The notes beneath the pieces are model-generated. The model searched no databases, was not told where the DNA came from, and saw only the letters and a program-made list of their open reading frames with translations. DNA of 64,000 nt, taken from Flaveria trinervia. Taxonomy: Eukaryota; Streptophyta; Magnoliopsida; Asterales; Asteraceae. The number at the start of each line of letters is the position of its first letter. The stretch's first letter is position 1. Positions 33,831-45,200 of the stretch are shown one piece after another. Location of the stretch: the NCBI GenBank assembly GCA_025506515.1, contig CM046453.1, forward strand, positions 46,794,395 to 46,858,394, read 5' to 3'. The position numbers and the translations under genes were made by a program.

Positions 33831-35153
33831 TAATAAGGAACATACCTATTCAATTTTAAAGGTATTTAACGATACAATTAATGTATGAAAAGAATTAGGT
33901 CACAGAAGTTAAAGGTAAGTTAACATACCATTCACCATATCGTTGTTTCCTTGTGCTTGATTTGCATTGATGTTGAAAGCACGTCCTCGGGCTTGTGGAA
34001 CATTACCCACAAGATGAGGGCATTGTGGGCGGAAATGACCAGGTTCTTCACAGTTGTAGCAAACACGGTTTGTGACCACGGCGGAGTTGTTCGGTGCACG
34101 GTGGCAAGTCGCCACCAAGTGACCATATATACCGCATAAGGTACAGATACGGCATGGTTGATTCCCCGGATGATGGTACCTACAAGTATTGCACATAGGT
34201 TGAGGACCAGCATAGGCCCTAGCCCTAGGCATTTATGCCACAGGTGTAGCTACAGGTACCATTTGCCTTTGAGGTGCTTTGGGTGCAGCCACGGCATAAT
34301 TGTGCGCCGGTGTGAACTTGCGCTTCATGTTGTTGTTGTTGTTGTTGTTGTTGTTGTGAGACGGTTCAGCTTTAGTCTCCTTAGTGACCTCGGTAGCCAT
34401 CTTTTCCACCTTCTTTGCACCCTTCACAGACATGGTGCCCGCTCGTATATGGTTCTCGGTGAGTTGAGCGGTGATAGTGATGGCTTCTTCCAAGGTTGTG
34501 GGTCGGCTACCCACCATAGCATCTTGAATTTGGGGTGGTACACCCTTTATGAACTTCTCGATGTTACGGGGGACAGTGTCAACCATATGGGGCAGTAGTA
34601 TACTCAACTCATGATGCCTAGTTGAGTAAGCGAAATGATCACCACCATCTTGCTTTAAGTTCCAAAATTCTTCTTCCAACTTTTGCAATTCACTTCTCGG
34701 GTAGAACTTCATGATGGTGATGTTCTTGAACTCATCCCAAGAGAGTGCCAAAATAGCATCAGCTCCTTGATTTCTCTTCTCGCTATTCCACCAGGTAAGT
34801 GCCCTTTGTTGGAGCATACTAGTGGCACAACGAACTTTGAGTGCCTCGGGACACTCACAGTTGACAAAAGTGTTCTCCATGCTCTCGAACCACTCAAGAA
34901 GACCAGTGGCTCCTTCCTTGACACTAAAACTAGTGAGCTTGCAAGAAATAAAATGCTTGAAGGTACAAGTTTGGTTGTTGCGTCCTTGGTTAGCACTATT
35001 TTCTCCTTGACCATTCCAATTGTTGCTAGAGTTGGTCGTCAAAGTGCTATTGAGTTCAGCAACCATGGTCGGGATGACAGCAGCCATTTGCTTGGCAATC
35101 ATGGCGGCTAGCTTACGATCGGAACTTCCACGCTTTCCATGATGACGAGACAT
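33831..35153 (-). pseudogene. Element E gag (nearly intact, one in-frame stop)
   Basis: The ATG at 35153 (minus) opens MSRHHGKRGSSDRKLAAMIA, the usual start of this Gypsy gag. The retrotransposon-gag capsid domain follows (GLLEWFESMENTFVNCECPE, KVRCATSMLQQRALTWWN, FKNITIMKFYPRSELQKLEEEF; about 34600-34920). A run of Asn lies near 34330-34358. An in-frame TAA at 34233-34235 is followed at once by the same frame down to 33909. That part carries zinc knuckles, CRICTLCGIYGHLVATC and CYNCEEPGHFRPQC (33990-34170). Gag packages the RNA. The one stop suggests a fairly young loss. Bases 33831-33908 are a short untranslated link. Confidence 0.85.
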
Positions 35154-35849
35154 GCTGGAAAATACAAAATGAGTTAGACACAAGAAAGAGAATAACAAGG
35201 ATTATAATTTTTATCAAGGATAAGTCAAAAGTTGTAAGGCACAAGGAATGGTTCCATTTGGTAATGAATTACCATTTGGAAACGTTAACACGTCAAGGTA
35301 AATTGACCCATTCTCCTTAGAAAGTTGTGTATGTTGACCATAGTTTATCACTCATCCCAGAAATTCCCAGGTAAGCATAACTAGTCCCGTAGGATTTATG
35401 CGATATGCTTGCCTTAGCCCCAGGGCCATTTGCCAGGAAAACCAGGACACAGGTGTCTATGAGTCACACAAATTTCTTAGGTTCATGAAATCAAAACCTT
35501 GATGAGATTTTTATAGATTAGACATAAGTCTAAGGATCCAAGTCATAAGCATAAGTATACGATTTCACGTGTCGTCGAGAATAAGATTAAGGAGTTTCAT
35601 TTGTTGGGGAGCGTCAAAGAGTCAAGGATAAGTTTAGGGAGACAGTAACAAAGTTTTAATAACTATAAGGCAATCCTATGCTAAGGCATCGAGTTGCACA
35701 TAAGTATGGCATAGCATTATGTAGCATGCAAAACAATATACTTTTACAAGAATAATAAAATTATCCTATAAGGTTCATGCATAAACTATAGTCTAGGTCA
35801 CCATTTCTAATAACCTAAATCCCTATAGTTATGGTCTCTTATACCAATC
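35154..35849 (-). promoter_or_regulatory. Leader and primer-binding site of element E
   Basis: The primer-binding site is at 35833-35846. On the minus strand it reads TGGTATAAGAGACC, close to the initiator tRNA-Met type TGGTATCAGAGCC, three bases from the LTR end. The other 680 bp down to gag are non-coding. I see nothing else ordered in them. Confidence 0.75.
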
Positions 35850-37024
35850 TGTCACACCCCAACCTTGACGGCGGAATCGTCAAGATGTGAGGGTTAAGAT
35901 TGTTCACAGCCACATAACGCTATAATTAAATGTAAATATTAAAATTATAAGTTTCAAGAGAAATTACAAACATAAGTCTCAAACATGAAATAAGTTAAAA
36001 CATAACATAACAAAACAATCTTTTTATTTCATTAACTAGGTCCAAGTCCTAGATTATTGCAAGCTTCAAAAGATCACTTTAAACTTGAGGATTACCTGAA
36101 ACATGATAAAAATAAAAGGTCAATTAAAAGGTGGTGAGTGTCCAAGGTTTTCATACATAATATAACAAGGTTACAAGTAGCAATTCATGTCATAGGTTAT
36201 AAGTTAGTAAGGTTATAGAACACATATCGTTACAACCAAAACTCGACTTGATTACAAGTATATATGATTGGCTAAGTGTATTTGGTTCCCATGATGAACA
36301 AGAATATGTCATCAGGAGCCGGGAATACCTCGGCTTTATCACCAAATAGGCTTGTCAAGCCCAATAATCTAAGATGTCGCCAAGCTAGCAATGTCACCAA
36401 TAGGCTTGTCAAGCCCAATAATCATGTTTCACCCCAAATAGTGTGAAAACATAAAAGGGGCAAGGAAACTCACATGACGTATATGTGTATAAGATGATTA
36501 TAGATGTTAACGATGTTCCAACGAATTCTTTTACAAGGTACCAAAACGTATACACATTACAAGTTTAAGTTTACTAATATGATTAATGTTTTAACACGAT
36601 CTAGGGTTTCAAATGGGAAAATTTGGGATTGTGATAAATAGGCTAATAACAAAAATAACCACTTTCATTTTAGTTTAAGGGAAAAGAAAACTCACACCAA
36701 TTAAGTAGTTACTTACAAAATTTACCTAACTCTATTATAAAGTGTATATTTATTTGTAAAAACATGATGATCTTAATCAATAATTAAAAGTGGCATTTGA
36801 ACCAATAATGATTTTAGTGCTTTAAATCATTGTTTAGAATCTATTTATAAAAAAAGAATTAACTAAATACAAATCTTTGTTTTATAGACATAATTAAATA
36901 TTTAAAGAAATAAATTTACAGAAATAAATAAAATGACTTTAAAAATAATAAAATTTACAAAAATTTATTTTTAACAATTTTTTGTGATTTTCCATATTTT
37001 TAAGGCTGAAAAAGGCCTAAAAAA

Positions 37025-37100
37025 ATATGGGGGTCACCGAGTTCGAACCCGGGACCCTTGTGTGGGATGTGGATATGGAACCAGTAAACCAAGGGCCTTA
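37025..37100 (-). other. tRNA-like boxes in the 5' LTR of E
   Basis: This is the second copy of the A-box-like TGGTTTACTGG and B-box GGTTCGAACTC arrangement. Its B box has one change from the copy at 28940-29012. The T-run after the hairpin is also present. Confidence 0.35.
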
Positions 37101-37957
37101 GTCGTGTTACAACTCAGTTTTTAAAACTTAAAAACACAAACTCAAGCAAATCCACAAACCCATGAACCATAGATCGTTTGAATCCAAAATTGCGCATCAA
37201 TTCGGGGTTATTACTCGAATTAACCATAGGGCTTTTGGTCCCCATGAAATTTTTTAGTGTATAAAGATGTTTAACTTACTAGATTCGATTGGTATTCGAC
37301 ATTCACGTATAAATCTACGTCGCGGCCAGGAAGAACTGATTCAGGTTGCATTCGTTAATGATAATCGAATTCCTTCTACAGGAAGCTTCTAATGACTCTA
37401 AAGATGAGAAGCCCTCTGTTAATTGTAAGTTAATAAGCTCGAGATGAGGTCTATGGGTGGTTGCAGGTTGCGGCTTCAAAGGGGTAATTGAAGGTGCAAT
37501 TCTTGTGTGTTTCAGATGAAATTGGAAATTGTATACGATTAGGAGTAGATAATCGATCGTTTGGGTTCATTTAATCTAATTATTAGTGACGTTTAATGGT
37601 TGAACAGTTCTATGATGAAAGTACTATTTACTCGATTGGTTTGGATTCATAACCGAAATTTCAACTCAATTAGAGCGCATAACCGTGCTCGATTCGTGTT
37701 CGTGAACTGGTTTAAATAATTTAAGGTCATGAATTGAATGTGGTTCCCGGTTTGTAATGTCGCCGGAGCTTGGCCGGACATTTTGGCCGAAAACCACGGT
37801 GAAAGGGGAAACATTGGGTTGGGTTTCAGAATTTACAATTTAGTCCCTTGGGTTTTAAATTTTGTTATTTTATGCACAAAACTTTCTTTTAAAGTTTCAA
37901 AGTCAACAAAACAACCCCCTAAACATAACTCTTTACTTGTTCACTCTTATAACTTAT

Positions 37958-38030
37958 TATTATTATTATTATTATTATTATTTTTGTTATTATTATTATT
38001 AGTAGTAGTAGTAGTAGTAGTAGTAGTATA
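37958..38030 (+). repeat. TTA/GTA microsatellite in the 5' LTR of E
   Basis: About 70 bp of TTA-type triplets, interrupted once near 37981-37988, pass directly into nine or so GTA-type triplets. The sister LTR at 29773-29805 has only a short ATT run, so the expansion happened after insertion. Confidence 0.85.
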
Positions 38031-38168
38031 TATTAATAGTTATTAAAAAAATTACATACAACAAGGAAATAAGCATGAATAAACCATAAGGTTTCATAAG
38101 TAACATAAATAGTCCTTACAAGAACAACAAAGTTAACTTTTAGTTAACAAAATATACGAGATGTTACA

Positions 38169-38173
38169 ATTTA
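38169..38173. repeat. Right target-site duplication of element E (ATTTA)
   Basis: This is an exact copy of 27634-27638. The B-type LTR of F continues directly after it (TTTAGAAAACCCA). Confidence 0.9.
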
Positions 38174-38337
38174 GAAAACCCATTTCCTAAATTGGTGTCA
38201 GTATTTATTTGTTTGATCTTATCAAAAAATAAATATTTATTGTTGTTTGTTTAGTTTGTTAATGGTATGACCCGACTATATCATAACATACTAACCACAT
38301 CAATCTTGTATGTGTCTTGGGCATACAAGATCCAACA
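38174..38337 (-). repeat. Element F LTR, start fragment
   Basis: On the minus strand the LTR begins TGTTGGATCTTGTATGCCC at 38337, right after the PPT at 38338-38350. It carries the perfect 10-bp inverted repeat (38303-38312 and 38322-38331) also found in B. It is interrupted by E at 38173. Together with 27481-27638 it represents about one third of the B-type LTR. Confidence 0.75.
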
Positions 38338-38743
38338 ATCTCCCACTTGCACAAGTTTCATAGAAGATTGATGCAAGCAGTAAATACCGCCTAACAACGG
38401 TTTACTACCCTTAATACGTATGACTAAGTGCCATTCAATAAAATCAACCCTTAAGTACCTTACTCGAATTGTTTTACGTGAATCAATCATCTATCCTTTT
38501 GTCATAGATATCATGTTAAATCCCAAAGACACAGAGTGATCATTCTCAATTGATTTAACTTTATTAGGCTTTAGACATCTTACTCTCAATGAATAAGAGG
38601 GACAAATATCATTTTGACTACATACATCTCTCATAATCACCTCGTATTATACCTGAACTCAGCTTTATGTACTGCCATGTTTCAAAATAGTGAAGAACTA
38701 AGTCAAAGTAAAATATTCGATAAATATCAAGACCCAATATCTA
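38338..38743 (-). other. 3' untranslated region and PPT of element F
   Basis: On the minus strand this is homologous to 8140-8463 of B: the word CATATTGGGTTTTGAT, then TAGTCAAAATGATATTTGTC-like sequence, then CTTGTGCAAGTGGGAGAT. It is cut at 38743 by the LTR of element G, which probably inserted here. The would-be target duplication is ATCTA (38739-38743), but the other side is lost. Confidence 0.65.
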
Positions 38744-39604
38744 TGCAGGATCGGGTTTTGTCACTAAACACTTGGTTTTTCTCTCAAACTCACTTGAACA
38801 ACACTCGAATGATAGCAAAAGTCTCTAAGAGTTGATAACAATATAATAAGTAATAATAAACACAAGAAGTAATTTTAAAGGTACTTGCATATATTGCTTC
38901 TCAACTCAAATATTACAAGACTCTTACAAGCGTACTATTATGAGTTACAATAAGAAATTATATATAATACTACCTACAGTCGGATATACTTTGATACCAG
39001 CTGCAATCCTCTAACTAAGCAAATACTACAAAGCTATAGTTTAAGGTATCTTAGATCAAGTCTTATCTAAGATATGGTAGTCAGGACATGTCCCTAACTT
39101 ACCTTTTGCTACTAACTAAAGTTGGTAACTTGTACTATCAAAAAAAGGTGAACATTGGAATAAAGTATGGTCAACTACATGCTCTTTGAGAAAATTTCAT
39201 GCAGTATCAGAGGTCTGCAGCAGAGTGTCAGAGACCATACTTATGTCCACCAGTTCATAGAAGTGTCTTCCAAAGGTTAAATGGCTTCGGAAGAACAAGT
39301 ACTTCCGAAGCCAATTACACTTTGGAAGAGGTTACTTCTTTCGAGGCTTGAGGACTTCATCTTTTTTTCATAATTCGGAAGTAGTCTTCTGATTTCTTCG
39401 TCTTAGACTTGATCTTTAGAAGTAAGTTCTTTGACTTCGGAAGTAGAGTTTGTCTTTGGAAGTTGATCTTCTACTCTGTCTTCGGAAGAATTCTACTTTC
39501 CTTCAGAAGCTCCACACTTGGCTTCGGAAGCCTTTTGTAAGTACCACCAAAATTTTTCTAAGTGATTTGGTTTTGGTTGCACCAGCCTTCTTCTTGATCC
39601 AACA
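38744..39604 (-). repeat. 3' LTR of element G
   Basis: On the minus strand it starts TGTTGGATCAAGAAG at 39604, after the PPT, and ends CCCGATCCTGCA near 38744 (861 bp). A TATA-like TTATATATAA is at 38959-38968. The U3 carries the CTTCCGAAG word array. The end is set by the switch to F sequence and by the terminal CA, and it could be off by a few bases. Confidence 0.65.
39270..39540 (-). repeat. CTTCCGAAG palindromic word array in the U3 of G
   Basis: About ten variants of CTTCGGAAG / CTTCCGAAG occur. GGCTTCGGAAG at 39283-39293 and CTTCCGAAGCC at 39302-39312 form an 11-bp perfect stem with an 8-nt loop. The word is itself nearly self-complementary. It recurs in the spacer of G at 44020-44290. 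Confidence 0.7.
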
Positions 39605-39634
39605 AACTCCCCCTAGGCTGATGCTACCAAAACC
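39605..39634 (-). promoter_or_regulatory. Polypurine tract of element G
   Basis: On the minus strand CAGCCTAGGGGGAGTT directly precedes the LTR start TGTTGG. It is the same GGGGGAGTTTGTTG junction as in H'. Confidence 0.75.
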
Positions 39635-41350
39635 TCACTTGTTTCTACTCCTCAAAACCTTCAGCACTAAGGAGAGTAAATATTTGTTAGTTTCCTTGTT
39701 CTTCCCTGAAGTGGTGCTAAGAAGCTTATACAAATCTTTAGTTGACAGGAACCCCAATCTATCACCCTGAATGATATGTACCCTCTGTTGTGTCCCTCTA
39801 AAAAGAGTTAGTTGATGGGAGCTATAATCATATTCCCATCTAACTACAGGTTCCAATTCAGGACCCTCCACCATCTGTAGAAAGGTTGTGCCCTTGGTGG
39901 GAGGCCTATCCTTGTCTTCCTTTCTTCTTAACTTTAACTCTTCTTCAATCTTAGCTTTTGCAGTTAACTCAGCAAGATGAAGACTACTGAGATGATTTCC
40001 GATGTGAGCAGCAGTTTCAGAGTTGGAGGGATTAGAGAATGGTTTCTCTGCAAACTTAGCAATGTCAAGCCTACTAGAGTGTAGCAGAGAGGTGGCATTT
40101 AGCCTGTTGACTTCACCATTCTCTCTTTCCACAACAAAGTTGTGAGAAGATTTATCAAACCTCCACTGGATTATTTTCTTTCTAGGCACAAAAGACTGAC
40201 TAGGAATCTTGTCCTCTTTCTTTGTATCTAATAGAGTCACCAGCTTCCTTCTTAATCTCTTCTTATAATCATTTAGTGAGTCTGAGTTGAGGCCTAGAAC
40301 TTTAGCAGCATGGTCCAGTGTTCCTTTGGGCAGAACAAGAAATTGATCTCTTGTGAGGAACGTGAAGATCCATCAACATAGGTTAGTTTGACAGAGTCTT
40401 CCTTACAAAATATGTCGCTCAAAGTTGTGCAGTTGGTGAGCTTAGTCTTGATTGCCTTAAACTCCTCAAGGAGAGATGTTTGAAGGCTGAGGGGATGGTT
40501 TGGAAGGTTGTTGGGTAGGATGTGGTGTAGTGGTTCTGGTAAGTGTTTTGGGTTGAAGGATGGGTAGTTTTGGTGGTTGAGGTAAGGAAGTGAGTGAGGG
40601 TATATATGTGGGTTCAGGAGTGTAACATTCAGTTTTGATGGTGAATGGAGAGGGAATTGGTTCAGGTTGGGGTTGAGTGGTTGGTGTGAAGGTCTCCCCC
40701 TGTGCCCTTTTGTACATCTCTCTCCTTTTGCCCAAACGAATGTCAGCCTTGATTTCACTGATAATTTGTTGGAGTGTCCTTTTAGACATGGGACCCACCT
40801 GCCTTGCAGAGAAGCCGTGAGCCTCACCTATCTTCTTGGTTGTAGTGACCCTTGCTTCTTCTTCCTTCTTCTTTCTTCTTCATCTTCTCTTTCATCCTTT
40901 CTCTACAGCTCTTTTTCTCTCTTTCTCTAATTGATCTTACTCTTTGTTGAAGAGCCATAGGATCATTTCATCGCTATGTGAAGACAGCTCTTGAAGAGAG
41001 AAACCTCTGGAGGTTAGGAAGGCTATCCTTTCCCTCCTGAGCTGCATGTCAGCTTCCCACTGTTCCTTTTCTTTTTCTTCCATTAAGGCCAACCGTGCTG
41101 CTTTCTGTTGTAGCCTGGTTGCCTTTTCTAGTTTCACCAACTCCTCTAATGGTAGTTGGAGTGTTTCTTTATTTGCAGCTCCAAGCTTGATGATCTGGTC
41201 AATGATCTCTGCTCTCCTTTTGTTGTTGACTACCTCTTGGTTGGCTGCAGCTGCTTTTGTACTGGCAGCTAACAGCTTCCCAGCTAGAAGTCTTCCTTTT
41301 CTCTTTAGCTTTTCAATCTTCTTCTCTTCCTGAAGCTCTTCCGCATTCAT
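39635..41350 (-). pseudogene. Element G env-like ORF, C-terminal part
   Basis: On the minus strand 40937-41350 encodes a highly charged, coiled-coil-like segment (LQEEKKIEKLKRKGRLLAGKL, ELVKLEKATRLQQKAARLAL). 40294-40827 gives a Pro-rich stretch and then FKAIKTKLTNCTTLSDIF. 39635-40240 gives a basic end domain with KKIIQWRFDKSSHNFVVERE and RWEYDYSSHQLTLFRGTQQ. Frames change near 40930-40860, 40790 and 40260. The paired W-(R/E)-(F/Y)-D motifs suggest two related repeats. The function is unknown. Confidence 0.5.
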
Positions 41351-42705
41351 TTTCTTCTTTCCTTTGTTATCTTTTCAAGGGCTTGACTTTGGTGGTTCTT
41401 TGAGAGTGGATTTGAATTGTGAGAGAGGCAGAGAGGGTGTCTGAACAAGAGGTTGATCTAGAAAGTCCTCACTATTCACCTTAGATGCTAGTTTTAAAAT
41501 TGCATGTGTGATGATTAGATCCTGGGACAGTGAGAATAGTCCTTACGCAGCTTCCATTTCAGCTTCGGAAGATTCAGCTTGTTCTTCCGAGGCTTTAACT
41601 TCAGCTTCGGAAGTTTGAGGGAGTGCAGATTCTATCCCAACTGTTTTAGTTGCTGGGCCATCAGTCCTCATTTCCCCTTCGAATTGGATTTCAGGTTCCA
41701 TGTGGACCTTAGGTTGACCAACTTCTTCTACAGTTAGCCTCTGAAGCTCTTCAGCTCCAAAATACATCATTGCTGCATTAGGGCTTGGCTGATCAAGAGA
41801 AGATCTCAATAGAAACTTGGAAAAGTGTCTGTAGAGATCTCTGAGCATCCTTGGGTCAATTTATAGTATAACTTGAGATGGCTCATAGAAGGTTGTAATT
41901 GGAGCCGAATATTTGGAAGTTAAAGTTTGGCTCTGTGGTTCCTCAGATGTTTGTCTCTGATCACTCTCCCCCTTTTGGTAGCATCATCTTGAGAGCTAGA
42001 TGAGCTGGACGAAGAGGTCAAGGAGACCTGAACAAGTGCATGCCTAACAAATCTCTCAATCTATTTCTCAGCTAATTGAGCCTTGAGATTGTCAATCTCA
42101 AGTTGCTAAGTGGCAGACCTTCCTTCTAAAGTCCTAACCTTGGATTCAAGGTTTGAGACATTAGATAGTAGGTCTTGAATGAGGAGTTTCATGCTTCCCT
42201 CATCTTCTTTTGAAGAATCACGGGGAGATGAGGTAACATACCTAGTATGTTTAGCCTCACCACCAGATATGGTATCTTGGCACCCTGGTTTCCCTTTCTT
42301 AATGATGTCTCTTTTAGAGTCATCAAAGGGCATGGTTGCCGTAGATTCAGTCTTAGAAATGTTACCACTGTCAATAAGGTCCATTGGGGCACCTTCTGTA
42401 GTGGCAGCTGAATCTGCATGAATCCCCTCCACATTAGTAGGACTCACCTTAGTAAAGGTTTGCTGATGGAGGCTAGAGATAAGAGGTCTCTCTAGGCTCT
42501 GTTTATCTTGGAGAGGGTGTTGTAGATCAAATTCATTGCCATGGAGGGACATAATCTCTTCATCAGATTTAAAGAGAAGGCCAGTGAATAATAAGGCATT
42601 TAAACCTACTGACCCAGGACCTTGGTCAATGTCTACAGGCATTGAGCCTCTGGTGGGGTTGTCCGTTGTTGGCTGCTCAGAGGAGTGTAAATACTCACCC
42701 TGAGG
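41351..42705 (-). pseudogene. Element G env-like ORF, middle part
   Basis: On the minus strand the readable pieces are 42106-42642 (an acidic linker ending in IQDLLSNVSNLESKVRTLEG, a short coiled coil) and 41543-41848 (LRDLYRHFSKFLL, then an acidic tail with repeated SEAE). The tail is encoded by copies of the CTTCGGAAG word that fills the LTR of this element. The stretch between has stops and no good frame. Like the A copy, this part is poor in conserved residues. Confidence 0.45.
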
Positions 42706-43743
42706 GCTTTTAGATGGGTAGTGGGCTCATGGGTTTGAGACTGAGGAGACTCAAGACCCATACTGGGGTCAATGGTGAAGGATGGTAAGATCTCAAGCTG
42801 AGTGGAGCCCAATGTTCCACTCTAGCTTTTTTGGATTGAACAGGAGGAGCTTGTCCAGTCAGAGTAGATTGAACAAGGGATCGTTTCGGGCATCTTTGGG
42901 AGGTGATGTTGATGGGAAGAGAAGGTGAAATTAGCATTGTGGGGGCAGTTGTTGGTGTGGGTTCATAACCTGTGGGGTCAACAGGGATGTCACCAGGAGC
43001 TATCTGCTCAGTCATACCTTGAAGTAGAGAAGTGTATCATTCCAGTGAAGTTGGTGGACACCTTCTTCAAAGTTTTAAAAGATAGTAGGCCTCATTTGAG
43101 GGACAAGCAGAGTGGTTGCACAGACAAGCCGACTCTAGTCCAGCTCACAGTTGATGATGTGCTGAAGAAATCAGGGATACGTAAAGAACGTTTCCCTCTA
43201 GAGATTTCTAATAAGATTGGTCAGCATAAATCTTGAGTAGTTGAAGTGAAGGCTTCTCACCATTCCATGAACTAAGCACCCTAGTTCATATGGAATTTGA
43301 TCCCATCCCCCAGAATTGTTGGGCAGGCATTGAAGAACGATGTGCAGCAGGAACTTCCAATTGTAGGAAAAGTTGAACTTGTAGATAGTTGACCTGTTGA
43401 CACTGCCACCATATCCCATTTGGATGTAAGTTTGGTCTAAATCTGCTTTGGGGAACTCTATGGGTGCACCCTTATCATGAAGCTCCAGATGCTCCCTGCT
43501 GAGTTGTTCAGTGATGGCCAACTCTTGGCCACAAATGCGGGATCGTATTACACGTACCCTAATTAGGGTTTGAACCTGACCGTTATCCCAAATTTCAGCC
43601 ATGTGATTAGTGTAAATAGTGGGGTTAATAGTTAGGACAGTGTAGTAGGATGATTGGGTAAGAAAGGAGATGATTTCAGAGAAGTCCGCATCTCTTGAAG
43701 AGTCAAGAAGTGTGACTTGGTTGTGTTGAGAATTTAGTGCCAT
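42706..43743 (-). pseudogene. Element G env-like ORF, N-terminal part
   Basis: The ATG at 43743 (minus) is chosen because MALNSQHNQVTLLDSS aligns with the openings of the A and H copies, although the open frame extends upstream to 43971. The domain continues IYTNHMAEIWDNGQ, IRVRVIRSRICGQELAITEQ and QMGYGGSVNRSTIYKFNF, then WKFLLHIVLQCLPNNSGGWD and VHGMVRSLHFNYSRF. It ends at a stop at 43198. A frame change then leads to 42710-43015, a Pro/Ser-rich linker. This N-terminal domain is the best preserved and most shared part of the ORF. Its role is unknown. Confidence 0.6.
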
Positions 43744-44640
43744 TGGCAAAACTTGAAGGTAGGAGAGTTTGAGCTTGGGTGAATTGGGGAGAAGGAAACT
43801 TTTAGGGCAATAAAAATTGAGGTAAGAAGATGAAAGTGAATACTCGGGATTATTTAAAAGAGGGTGGAATGGCGGTAATGGGGTTAGGATAAGGTGATGT
43901 GATGTTTTAGTGGATGAAGTGACAGGGGTTGCAAGGTTTAGTTTAGTTAAATAATCTGACATCATTAACAAAATCTTTACTTTTTATAGTGTGGGGCCTA
44001 AGAGATTTTCGTTACACAGTAAAATCTCTCTTCCGAATATAAAATGTTTCCGAAGGTAATTCGTCTTCCGAAGGCAATTGCTACTTCCGAAGGTAAAAGT
44101 TACTTTTGAGAGTAAATATTGTTTTCCAAATGGAGAGTTTTAGTAAACTTCAGAAGTAGATCTGATATGTAATCAATCGATTCTTCCGAGACTAAAAACT
44201 CTTCCGAGAAGAAAAATTATACTTGGGGAAATTTTCCTTCAGACGATATGTAAAATGTATTTCGAGGGTTAATTTCTCTTCGGAAGGAATTTATACATAG
44301 AGAAAATTTCAGAGAGACTTTTGGAACATGGCTTAGATTATATTGACATAAGACATTACATATTAAAAAGCTTTTCAAAAGAGTTAAGTTAATCAATGTT
44401 TATCATCCCAGTAGTGGTTATGAGATACTTGAATCTTTGTTCATGAAAAGCTTTGGTGAACAAATCAGCATATTAAGTCAACTTTGATTAGCTTAATCAG
44501 TTTTTTCTCATGAATATCTCTAATGAAATGATACCTGATATCAATATGCTTTGTCTTGGAGTGCTTCACCAGATTTTCAGTGATGGAGATAGCACTATTT
44601 TGTCAATATGGATAGCAGTACCCATAAAGTTGAATCCATA
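43744..44640 (-). other. Spacer of element G with palindromic words
   Basis: There is no gene. The stretch 44020-44290 holds several CTTCCGAAGG words and variants, the vocabulary of this element's LTR. The remaining part up to RNase H is decayed pol-end sequence (about 44400-44640), with TGATATCAATATGCTTTGTC-like wording that corresponds to the RNase H C-terminus in H (59340-59380). Confidence 0.55.
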
Positions 44641-45200
44641 GTCTAAAATCTGATTCTGAATCCACAGCAGCTGAGCACAGCAACTTGCAGCAGCAATGTA
44701 TTCAGCTTCAGCAGTTGATGTAAAGAGACAAGACTATTTCTTGCATTTCCATGAGATGATCCTTCCACCAAGAAATTAACATCCTCCTGATGTTGATTTC
44801 TTGTCAATGTTACAGCCACCATAGTCACTATCAGAGTTTCCATAGAGATTAAATTCAATGTTCCTAGGATACCAGAGACCTAGTTTAGGTGCTCCTTAAG
44901 GTATCTGAGGATTCTCTTGGCAGCAGCTAGGTGAGAAACCTTTGGAGCAGCATGATATCTTGCACAAATGCAAGTTGCAAACATGATATCAGGTCTACTA
45001 GCTGTGAGATACATCAAAGAACCAATAATCACCCTATACTGATGTTGATCAGTAGCCTCCCCCTTAAGGTCAGGACAAAGATTATGGTTTCTGGGTATGG
45101 GTGTCTTGGCTGGCTTACAATCTTTCATTTCAAATCTTTCTAAGATGTCATTGACATGCTTAGATCGATTGATGAAAAACCCTTCCTTCAGTTGCTTCAC
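44641..45200 (-). pseudogene. Element G RNase H (broken)
   Basis: On the minus strand the pieces are SHLAAAKRILRYLKEHL (44880-45200), then in another frame YGNSDSGDYGGCN-like wording, and EAEYIAAASCCAQLLWIQNQ-like wording near 44650-44720. Both catalytic blocks are recognisable but out of frame, with shifts near 44880 and 44800 and a stop near 44730. The start of this span overlaps the end of RT (KTPIPRNHNLCPDLKGEATD). Confidence 0.65.

Larger units (their letters stand above)
27639..38168 (-). mobile_element. Element E: complete Gypsy (chromovirus, Tekay-type) retrotransposon
   Basis: This 10,530-bp element has 2.3-kb LTRs (27639-29934 and 35850-38168), a primer-binding site, and gag, protease, RT, RNase H, integrase and a terminal chromodomain-like segment in Gypsy order on the minus strand. 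It also has a PPT and perfect 5-bp target duplications ATTTA. It carries a nested solo LTR (K). The coding region contains several stops and shifts and an altered protease site. The lineage call rests on the order RT before integrase, the gag opening MSRHHGKRG and the C-terminal chromodomain wording. I judge it Tekay/Del-like rather than proven. Confidence 0.9.
35850..38168 (-). repeat. 5' LTR of element E
   Basis: On the plus strand it runs TGTCACACCCC to ATGTTACA (2,319 bp). A local rearrangement near 36385-36425 repeats AATAGGCTTGTCAAGCCCAA and replaces about 100 bp of the other copy. A long microsatellite of TTA and then GTA units lies at about 37958-38030. The B-box hairpin of the other LTR recurs at 37025-37100 with one or two changes. 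Confidence 0.85.

Noticed and set aside
34158..35111. Plus-strand ORFs of 142-146 residues in the Gypsy region
   Set aside because: They are antisense to the well-supported gag of element E.
37738..38046. Plus-strand ORF of 102 residues ending in poly-Leu and poly-Val
   Set aside because: It is a translated TTA/GTA microsatellite in the LTR of E.
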